NCBI GenBank assembly: GCA_029233925.1
Contig: JARGOX010000007.1
Location: forward strand, 62,001 to 126,000
DNA length: 64,000 nucleotides
Source of the DNA: Rhizobiaceae bacterium
GTDB lineage: Bacteria; Pseudomonadota; Alphaproteobacteria; Rhizobiales; Rhizobiaceae
Reading direction: 5' to 3'
The stretch's first letter is position 1. Each line of letters opens with the position of its first letter. Made by a program: the position numbers and the translations under genes. Below are positions 16,852-24,500 of this stretch, one piece after another. Below the pieces are notes generated by a model that saw only the letters and a program-made list of their open reading frames with translations, was not told the origin of the DNA and did not search any database.

Positions 16852-17579
16852 GCGCTGCAATCCTTTCTCTCGATCATGCAACCAAGGCCTTTGGTGGATT
16901 GATTGCCGTCAATGACCTGTCTTTTTCGCTGCAGGATGGCGAGCTGCTGGGGCTCATTGGTCCCAATGGCTCAGGAAAAACCACCGTGCTCAACCTGATA
17001 TCGGGCGCCTTGAAACCGACATCAGGCTCGATTTCGCTTGGCGGTTCTGAAATTGCCGGGCAGCCGGCCCACAAGATCGCCCGGCTGGGCATTGCCCGTA
17101 CGTTTCAACTGGTTCGCATTTTGCCGTCGTTGACGGCCGAGCAGAATGTGGTTGCCGGTGGGGTGTTCGGTCATGTCAGAGGCTGGGGCGTTGAGGCACA
17201 CGAAAGGGCGCGCGCGCTGCTGGAACGCGTTGGTCTGGGCGGTCGCGGTGACAGCCCGACATCCTCCATGACCTATATCGATCAGAAACGGCTGGAGCTT
17301 GCCCGCGCACTGGCTGCCAATCCACAGGTCCTGCTGCTTGACGAATGGCTTGCCGGTCTCAATCCGAGCGAACTGAAAATCGGCATCGATCTCATCCGTG
17401 AGCTGCGTAACGACGGCATTTCGATCATCATGGTCGAACATGTGATGGACGCCATCCGGTCCCTGTGTGATCGCTGCGTGGTGATGTCGAGCGGCTTGAA
17501 GATCGCTGATGGCGATGTGCATAGGGTGCTCGCCGACCCCGAAGTCATTCGTGCCTATCTGGGGGACGACCATGCTTGA
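16848..17579 (+). CDS. Liv-type ABC ATPase (LivG-like) with degenerate signature motif
   Basis: This is a 243-residue ATP-binding subunit. Walker A is GPNGSGKTT (from Gly38), Walker B with its Glu is VLLLDEWLAGLNPSE, and the switch histidine is in VEHVMD. The ABC signature, normally LSYGQQRRLEIARAL in LivG, reads MTYIDQKRLELARAL (residues 141-155): the conserved Gly is replaced by Ile and the following Gln by Asp. The Pro after DE in Walker B is Trp. One of the two composite ATP sites may therefore be catalytically weak, as in asymmetric ABC heterodimers. It overlaps its LivM neighbour by four bases and LivF by eight. Confidence 0.88.
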   Translation: MSAAILSLDHATKAFGGLIAVNDLSFSLQDGELLGLIGPNGSGKTTVLNLISGALKPTSGSISLGGSEIAGQPAHKIARLGIARTFQLVRILPSLTAEQNVVAGGVFGHVRGWGVEAHERARALLERVGLGGRGDSPTSSMTYIDQKRLELARALAANPQVLLLDEWLAGLNPSELKIGIDLIRELRNDGISIIMVEHVMDAIRSLCDRCVVMSSGLKIADGDVHRVLADPEVIRAYLGDDHA

Positions 17580-18741
17580 AGCGCAACATCTGACTGTTTC
17601 CTATGGGGCGCACCGGGCACTCGAAGACGTCTCTGTCCATGTCGCAATGGGCGAAATCTGCGTCATTCTGGGTGCCAATGGTGCGGGCAAGTCTACTTTG
17701 CTCAAAGCCATTTCCGGCATGGTCCAGCCCATGCCAGGTGCCCATATTGCGATCGATGACCATTCCATCAATAATGAAAAACCAGACCGGATTGTTGAAG
17801 CCGGCCTGGCACTGGTGCCTGAGGGACGCGGCATTTTTGGCGATCTGACCGTCGCGGAAAATCTGGAGCTGGGTGCCTATGGAAAACGGGGACGTGGGGG
17901 GCGCGCCGAAAAGCTGAAGGAAGTCCTGCAGCTTTTCCCCAAGCTTGCCGAACGCGAACGCCAGATTGCCCGCACCATGAGCGGTGGTGAACAGCAGATG
18001 GTGGCGATCGGGCGGGCTTTGATGTCCAATCCTAAAATACTGATGCTGGATGAGCCTTCACTGGGCCTGTCACCGCTGTTATCGAGCGAATTGTTCAAAT
18101 CACTGCGCCTGGTCCGCGACAATGGCGTTGGCATTCTGCTAGTCGAGCAGAATGCCAAACAGAGCCTGGCGATTGCCGATCGGGCCTATCTGCTGGAGAA
18201 CGGTCATATCACCGGAGAGGGCAGGGCAGAGATGCTTGCCAATGACCCGGCCGTCCAAAAAGCCTATCTGGGTGGGGCTGCCGACAAGGCCACGCATCGC
18301 CGCCTTGACGAAGGTGGTTCACGCCGTTCAGCGCGGTTCACGCCGGCCGCGGCCCGTGCTGGTCTTGGCGCAAGTGGTCTTGGCGCAAGTGATCTTGTGG
18401 CGCGCGCCTCACGTATTCAGAGCGATCATATCGAAACCGAGCGTCACCGTGGTTTGGCAAGCGAGATACGGACAAAGGGCCAGGCCCAAGGCCACGAACG
18501 GCTCCAGACGCACAGCAGGGAGCGCATCATCATGTCAGATCAGGCCAGCGAAATAAGCCAGCAGGCTGCCGACTATGCCAATCGCGCCAGCGCCATACTC
18601 AAGGCCCATGTGGCTGAGCAACGGGACGCATGGGCATCGGACGGTATACCGGCGATTGAAAAGCCGAAGAAACCCAAGAAACTAAAGAAATCCAAAAAAG
18701 ACAAGAAGTCGAAAAAGAAGGCTCGGAAATCCAAAAAATAG
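17572..18741 (+). CDS. Liv-type ABC ATPase (LivF-like) with 145-residue lysine-rich C-terminal extension
   Basis: The first ~244 residues are a normal LivF ATPase: Walker A GANGAGKSTLLK, signature MSGGEQQMVAIGRAL, Walker B ILMLDEPSLGLSP and VEQNAKQ. Typical LivF proteins stop near residue 235-245, but this frame continues to 389 residues. The tail has an Arg/Ala/Gly-rich linker built partly from short DNA duplications, then a helical segment (SDQASEISQQAADYANRAS), then a run dominated by lysine to the stop. An in-frame ATG at 18532 has GGGAG nine bases upstream, so the last 69 codons could also be a separate protein. The start at 17572 overlaps livG by ATGCTTGA. Confidence 0.85.
   Translation: MLEAQHLTVSYGAHRALEDVSVHVAMGEICVILGANGAGKSTLLKAISGMVQPMPGAHIAIDDHSINNEKPDRIVEAGLALVPEGRGIFGDLTVAENLELGAYGKRGRGGRAEKLKEVLQLFPKLAERERQIARTMSGGEQQMVAIGRALMSNPKILMLDEPSLGLSPLLSSELFKSLRLVRDNGVGILLVEQNAKQSLAIADRAYLLENGHITGEGRAEMLANDPAVQKAYLGGAADKATHRRLDEGGSRRSARFTPAAARAGLGASGLGASDLVARASRIQSDHIETERHRGLASEIRTKGQAQGHERLQTHSRERIIMSDQASEISQQAADYANRASAILKAHVAEQRDAWASDGIPAIEKPKKPKKLKKSKKDKKSKKKARKSKK
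18532..18741 (+). CDS. Possible internal in-frame gene for a 69-residue lysine-rich protein
   Basis: An ATG at 18532, inside and in frame with the LivF tail, is preceded by GGGAG at 18518-18522. Translation from it gives a 69-residue product. It has an amphipathic N-terminal half (SDQASEISQQAADYANRASA) and a C-terminal half made almost only of Lys, Pro, Ser and Ala. Such highly basic tails resemble histone-H1-like or nucleic-acid-binding tails, but no family is recognised. It may be expressed only as the LivF tail, only separately, or both. Confidence 0.35.
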   Translation: MSDQASEISQQAADYANRASAILKAHVAEQRDAWASDGIPAIEKPKKPKKLKKSKKDKKSKKKARKSKK

Positions 18742-18782
18742 GCAGTTTCCAGCGACAAACCACAACCCCAAGTGAGGTCACA

Positions 18783-20240
18783 ATGGCAAAGCGGCAAGAG
18801 AGAATGTATATCGGTGGCGAATGGACAACCACGGTTGACACGTTTCCAGACTACAACCCATCGGATGGTTCTGTCTGGGCCAATATGCCCGATGCAGGTG
18901 TTGCAGAAACACGGGCGGCCATCGAGGCTGCACATGCGGCTTTTCCCGAATGGGCAGCCATGCCGTTCAACAAGCGCTCACACCTGATGATCAAGGCCGG
19001 CGAAATATTCGAAAGCCGCCGGGCTGAAATTGCCGAAGTAATCCAGAATGAAGGTGGCGGCTGGTTTGGCAAGGCCATGTTCGAAACCGGCTATACGGCA
19101 GAAATATTTCCCGCAGCGGCGGCTGCGAATTATGATTCCATTGGCGAGGTGCTGCCTTCAGAATATGGCAAGCTCTCCATGGCGGTTCGCAGGCCCATGG
19201 GCGTGGTCTCGGTGATCAGCCCGTGGAATTTTCCGTTGATCCTTTCGGCGCGCGGTTTCCTGTTCCCGCTGGTCGCCGGCAATACCATTGTCTTGAAACC
19301 CTCCGAGGACACGCCTTATCTCGGTGGCTTGCTGTTTGCAGAGGTGTTTGAGGAGGCTGGATTGCCCAAGGGTGTTCTCAATGTCATCACTTGCAGCCGG
19401 GACAATGTTGCCGCAGTTGGCGACGAACTGATCGAAAATCCGCATGTCAAAGGCGTGTCCTTTACCGGCTCAACGCCGGTTGGCCGGCTGATTGCGGCCA
19501 AGGCGGGTGCACATCTGAAAAAATGCTGCGTGGAACTGGGCGGCAAGAATTCGATGATCATTTGTGATGATGCCGATCTTGAACGGTCGGCGCAGGCGGC
19601 CAATTTTGGTGCCTTCATGCATCAGGGCCAGATTTGCATGTCCGTCGAACGCGTCATCGTGCATGAAAAAATCTATGACAAGTTCGTCAAACAGTTTCTG
19701 GAGCGTGTACGCAAATTGAAAGTCGGCAGCACGACCGAAAAGGAAAATGTGCTTGGCCCGGTGATCAATGATCGCGCCGCCGATCGCCTGCAGGCACAGT
19801 TCGACGATGCGAAGGCCAAGGGCGCAAAGGTGCTCGTTGGTGGCGAAATTGACGGGCGCTACGTCTCTCCGACCGTGTTTTCAGGTGTGACGCCAGACAT
19901 GCTGATGTATCAGCAGGAATCCTTTGGTCCCGTCTGCTCCATCTTCAAGGCCAGGAATGATGAGGAAGCCATCCGTATCGCCAATGACAGCGAATACGGC
20001 CTGACGGCAGGCGTCATGACCGAGGACGAAGGGCGCGGACTGGCCATTGTCAACCAGCTCGACACCGGCAATTGCCACGTCAATTGTTCACCGGTCAACG
20101 ACGAGCCCCATGTTCCGTTTGGCGGGTTCAAGGCGTCAGGTTCAGGCAAGCATGGCGGACGCTGGTCGATGGAGACCTTCACGGAAACCCGTTGGATCAC
20201 CATGGAACGCGGCGGCCGGGGTTTCCCGCCGGTATTCTGA
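18783..20240 (+). CDS. NAD(P)-dependent aldehyde dehydrogenase, second of the operon
   Basis: This is a 485-residue ALDH with catalytic Cys285 in GQICMSVER, general base Glu251 in VELGGKNS and FTGSTPVGR for cofactor binding. SPWNFPLILSARGFLFPLVAGNTIVLKPSE is the usual Rossmann region. It belongs to the same broad vanillin/benzaldehyde-dehydrogenase group as the first ALDH of this operon but is clearly not a recent duplicate. It follows the LivF stop by 41 bases and closes the operon. Its stop is convergent with the IalB-like gene 188 bases away. The substrate cannot be read from the sequence. Confidence 0.88.
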   Translation: MAKRQERMYIGGEWTTTVDTFPDYNPSDGSVWANMPDAGVAETRAAIEAAHAAFPEWAAMPFNKRSHLMIKAGEIFESRRAEIAEVIQNEGGGWFGKAMFETGYTAEIFPAAAAANYDSIGEVLPSEYGKLSMAVRRPMGVVSVISPWNFPLILSARGFLFPLVAGNTIVLKPSEDTPYLGGLLFAEVFEEAGLPKGVLNVITCSRDNVAAVGDELIENPHVKGVSFTGSTPVGRLIAAKAGAHLKKCCVELGGKNSMIICDDADLERSAQAANFGAFMHQGQICMSVERVIVHEKIYDKFVKQFLERVRKLKVGSTTEKENVLGPVINDRAADRLQAQFDDAKAKGAKVLVGGEIDGRYVSPTVFSGVTPDMLMYQQESFGPVCSIFKARNDEEAIRIANDSEYGLTAGVMTEDEGRGLAIVNQLDTGNCHVNCSPVNDEPHVPFGGFKASGSGKHGGRWSMETFTETRWITMERGGRGFPPVF

Positions 20241-20428
20241 TGTTGCGGTGAGAACTGCTGTCAGTGCAAAAAAAACATGGATCACCTGATGGAGCGACTG
20301 CTGTTGGCTTCTTCGGGTGATCACTGAGGGTCGATCAGCAATCACATTGTTTGCTATGCAGTGGGCAATCTCGATCCGGGTTTCAGATCCCTGTCGGTCC
20401 AAGGGTTCACATGAAAGTCAGACATGCT

Positions 20429-21121
20429 CTAACCCTGCTTTGAGCTGTCAAGCAGGGTTCTCAATCCATCTGCCAGGCCATCTATGCTGATCGTGTGTTT
20501 CACCGGCTCTCCCGACATGGTGTAAATGGTTGCCGTTGCACCGGTGGTATGCAAAAGCGTGTCGATGAAATCGCCGGCAAGTCTTGCCCTGGCCTCGCAA
20601 AACCCATCATCGCAAAGATAATAGGGCAAAGTGATCGGTTTTTCGGTGCCAGCGTCAAGGCGTATTCCGCGGTTGATCAATACGCCCGTTGTCGCGCGCC
20701 AGGCTGAAGCGAAATTCATGCTTTGATCAAGCGTGATTTTCCATGAAAAGACGACTTTTCCGCTGATTTTATTGACAACCTGATAAATGATGGAGCATCG
20801 CAATCCTCCACTCGCATCCAGTTCGCAATTGTGAATCCAGTCGCCGATCGCCTTTCCCTGCAGCATGGGAATGGCATCCACAGCCAAAGGTGCAGCCGCT
20901 TCGACAGGTTTTGCCCTTTTGGCCTGTATCTCGTCCGGGTCGACTGAGAAGAATTCCCGGATTCGATCTGTCGGCAGCCATTCGCCAGGACGCCACCCGG
21001 CGGGGATTTCATTTTTCACGCTGGCTATAAAGGCATTCCGGTCACTGGCCGGAACGATAAAGGCCGCAGCTATGGCAAGGAAAGCAGCGCCGATAAACAG
21101 AATGAGGAAAATGAAACGCAT
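20429..21121 (-). CDS. Invasion-associated locus B (IalB)-family protein
   Basis: This is a 230-residue exported or membrane-anchored protein. The N-terminal hydrophobic segment (FIFLILFIGAAFLAIAAAFIVP) is a signal anchor, followed by a linker. The IalB domain covers about residues 90-230 and shows the family pattern of cysteines: WIHNCEL...LRCSIIYQ and YYLCDDGFCEAR, with GIRLDAGTEKPITLPY between them. IalB proteins are widespread in Rhizobiales; the Bartonella member affects erythrocyte invasion, but most are of unknown role in free-living species. Start ATG 21121 lies 18 bases from the tandem 20-bp repeats, which may regulate it. Confidence 0.75.
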   Translation of the reverse strand: MRFIFLILFIGAAFLAIAAAFIVPASDRNAFIASVKNEIPAGWRPGEWLPTDRIREFFSVDPDEIQAKRAKPVEAAAPLAVDAIPMLQGKAIGDWIHNCELDASGGLRCSIIYQVVNKISGKVVFSWKITLDQSMNFASAWRATTGVLINRGIRLDAGTEKPITLPYYLCDDGFCEARARLAGDFIDTLLHTTGATATIYTMSGEPVKHTISIDGLADGLRTLLDSSKQG

Positions 21122-21138
21122 CTTTACTCTTCATCAAG

Positions 21139-21218
21139 TCGGATGGAACGGGGTTAAATCGGATAGAACGGTGTCAGGTCAGATTGGACTGGGTCAGGTT
21201 ATACAGAACGGGCAAATT
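21139..21218. repeat. Four degenerate 20-bp tandem repeats
   Basis: Four consecutive 20-base units begin at 21139, 21159, 21179 and 21199, each built around GAT-n-GAACGG-n-GT. The first two share 14 of 20 positions by eye and the later two are more diverged. The period of 20 bp is two helical turns, so bound proteins would sit on one face. They lie in the divergent region between the IalB-like gene and the giant autotransporter and are a candidate regulator array. Confidence 0.6.
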
Positions 21219-21541
21219 ATTGCGCGTGCTGATATATTCTTCAAGTGTGTGCAGCTTGATTAAGGTCCAGCATGCTGCAAGGTCAAACTGATGCTGGGCA
21301 AATCAGTCAGGAAACGCCCACACATTCTTTCAAAACCACGCGCAGCTTTAAGGTTGCAAATGTCGCGTTGCAATGCCTTTTAGCAACTTGTGCGCCCATT
21401 TCCCTTTTTTTGCTCGTGCAGGCTCCTTTTTTTTCCTTAAGTTCTTGTAGTGGATTGATTTTCGAAGCATGATTCGCAATGAATCGAAAATGACACCAAG
21501 AGAGCAGATAGACGTTTGCTCCTGGAATCAGGGGATTTTGC
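21219..21541. other. Non-coding leader region of the autotransporter
   Basis: No credible gene is seen here. The stretch is AT-richer than its neighbours, includes a T-rich run at 21404-21436 and a nested inverted repeat at 21458-21491, and ends with AGGGGA before the GTG start at 21542. It probably holds the autotransporter promoter and 5' leader. Confidence 0.5.
21458..21491. promoter_or_regulatory. Nested inverted repeat upstream of the autotransporter
   Basis: ATTTTCGA (21458-21465) is the perfect complement of TCGAAAAT (21484-21491), and inside it GATTC 21471-21475 pairs with GAATC 21481-21485. The two pairings partly exclude one another. The element starts 84 bases before the GTG start and could be an operator or a switchable mRNA hairpin. 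Confidence 0.4.
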
Positions 21542-24500
21542 GTGAAACTGTGCCGACTGCAAAAACGAGATGATGGTTTTCATCTCGTATCTCCTGCCAT
21601 TTCGATGATTGGGCGTTCCGGTGCTGTTTTCCAAGGCGGATCAGTTTCTGCAGCGGCGTTGGTCGCAATTTCCAGCCTGCTTTATGTTCTCCCTTCGGCC
21701 CATGCCGCCTGTACTGTTTCCAGCAGCACCTATGATTGTTCCGGCGACGAAGCCGGTGGCTTTGAGGTCAATGCCCGGGATTACGATCCCGACATCGCAA
21801 CGCTGAATGTGGATGGGCTGACGACAACCATCGGCGGCGTTGGCATTACGCTTGATGGCGATGGTGGCAAAGGCGATGAGGGCAAAAGCAAAATAGGCAA
21901 GGGAGATAGCGGCAAGGATGGGCACGCCGGACTGGACCTGGAGCTTAATTATCAGGACGGGAATTGGGGCGTAAGCACATCAGCGAACAACGCTGAAGGC
22001 ATTTCCGTGACTGCCAAGGGTGGTGATGGCGGCAAAGGTGGTAAGGGTGAAGATGATGTCGTTGATCCTGTCGATACTGAAGGTGGCAAGGGCGGCCAGG
22101 GTGGGGCCGGAGGCAATATCGTCGTCACAAGTCGTGCACAGATCAGCACCAGTGGAGATGTTTCTCATGGTATTGTTGCGGTCAGTGATGGTGGTGACGG
22201 TGGCAATGGCGGAAATGCGGAGGACGCATTCAGGTCTGTTGGCGGTAATGGCGGAGCCGGCAATGTTGCCGGTACCATCACGATAACCAACAATGGTGCC
22301 ACAATTACGACCACTGGATCCCAGGCGCAGGGCATATACGCTCAAAGCCTTGGCGGTGCCGGTGGTAATGGTGGTTCCGGCCATGGAGCCATTGGCAGTG
22401 GTGGTGGAGGAGCGAACGCGGGAACGTCTGCGGCAGTCTCGGTTACCAGCAACGGCATTATCGAGACTTATGGCTCCGGCGCAGGCGGCATTCTTGCGCA
22501 GAGTATCGGCGGTTTCGCTGGCGAAGGTGGTGGTGATGTGGCGCTGTTTTCCTTTGGCGCGAGTGAGCAAAGCGGAGGTAACGCGTCGACTGTAACGGTT
22601 GATAACAATGGCGCAATAACAACACACAGCACCTATGCATCTGCAATTACGGCACAGAGCATGGGCGGCGGCGGCGGCAGCGGCAATACTTCTGGCGGTC
22701 TTGTTTCGCTTGGTGGCAGTGGTTCTGCCGGGGGTGATGCTGACAGGGTGACTGTAATCAATAGCGCCACCCTGCGGACGCTGGATGACAATTCCTTCGG
22801 CATTCTTGCGCAGAGTATCGGCGGTGGTGGTGGTGATGCCGGTCTTTCCCTTGGGCTCGTCAGCATCGGAGCAGGGGGCGGCACCGGTGGTGCTGGAGGC
22901 GAAGTCGCAGTGACCAGCAGTGGCGAAATATTGACGGCTGGTAGTTCTTCGGACGGCTTGTTCGCCCAAAGCGGCGGCGGCGGTGGCGGCCACGGTGGCA
23001 CGTCCGGCGGCATTATTACGTCCATCGGCGGTAGCGGCGGCAATGGCGGCAACGGCAATAGTGTTCAGGTGACCAACAGTGATGACATCACAACGGTTGG
23101 CGATCATTCAAACGGAATTTTTGCGCAAAGCTATGGCGGTGGTGGCGGCAAAGGCGGCAATTCTGTCGATGTTGGTCTCTTTGAAAGTATAGCCATCGGT
23201 GGCTCTGGTGAGAATGGCGGCAGTGGTGGTGCCGTGCAGGTTAACCCGCTAGCCGATGCTTCAAGCAGTTCTGTGGCAGTGCAAACCAGCGGTGATCATT
23301 CCGCCGGTGTTTTTGCCCAGAGTCTTGGCGGCGGGGGTGGCAAGGGTGGCTGGACTGTTTCTGCAAGCGCCGGTTTCGTCGCAGATGCCAGCATTGGTGT
23401 TGGCGGCGGCGGCGGTGACGGTGGAAACGGCAGTGCAGTCGGCCTTCGTTTCAATGGAGCAGTATCAACCGAAGGCGACCACAGCGACGGAATTCTTGCT
23501 CAGAGTGTCGGCGGCGGCGGCGGCCTTGGCGGTTTCGATATCGCTTTTGGCGGATCATCAACGGGGGCTCTGACGGCAAGTGTCGGCGGCGGCGGCGGCG
23601 GCGGCGGCAATGCGGGTGCGGTAACACTCGTGAATTGGGCAGATGTCTCGACGCAGGGAATTCATTCCTCTGGTGTCGTGGCTGAAAGTGTCGGTGGCGG
23701 CGGTGGTCATGGTGGCTTTACCATCAGCGTTGCAGCGTCGACAAATGCCAGCTTTGATGTGGGTGTCGGCGGCAGCGGTGGTAGCGGCGGATACTCTGAT
23801 GGTGTCAATCTGACTTCGACGGGCAACGTGACAACTGCTGGTTTGCATTCGACCGCTGTTTTTGCACAGAGTGTCGGCGGCGGCGGTGGTAACGGCGGCT
23901 TCAGCATCGGCCTTTCTGCCTCCGAGAATTTCAATATGACCGCCAGCGTCGGCGGCGGCAGTGGGAGTGGCGATAATGCCGGTTCTGTAACGGTGGATTC
24001 GACCGGAACACTGCTGACTTCCAGCGACCATTCAAGTGGATTGCTTGCGCAGAGCGTCGGCGGCGGTGGCGGCAATGGTGGCTTTGCGCTCTCCTTGACG
24101 GCGAGCAGTTCGGCATCAGCAGATGTATCCCTGAGCATTGGCGGCGATGGGAGCAGTGGCGGCCAGGGCGGCACCGTTGTCGCCAACAATAGCGGCAATA
24201 TCACAACGTCTGGCAGTCATTCGACAGGGCTTCTGGCGCAAAGTCAGGGCGGCGGCGGCGGTAATGGCGGTTTCAGCATATCCGGCACGCTGGTTCTGGG
24301 CGATGGTGCGGGAATACCGATCAGCATTGGCGGCGGTGCCGGTTCGGGTGAAACGGCATCCGGTGTAACGGTGACCAATGAGGGTGTGATCAGAACTTCC
24401 GGCGAACTGGCTGGCGGCATTGTGGCTCAGAGTGTTGGCGGCGGCGGCGGCAATGGCGGGTTCAGCGCCTCATCCGGTGTGGTCGGCGGCGCCGGGGGCA

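Noticed and set aside
21139-21218. CRISPR array
   Set aside because: The units are contiguous and degenerate with no unique spacers, and no cas gene is near.
21980-23107. 375-residue open frame on the minus strand inside the autotransporter
   Set aside because: It has low-complexity Ala/Thr/Ile composition produced by the antisense of GGC/GGT repeats, no ribosome site and no known domain. Several similar frames occur along the whole passenger.
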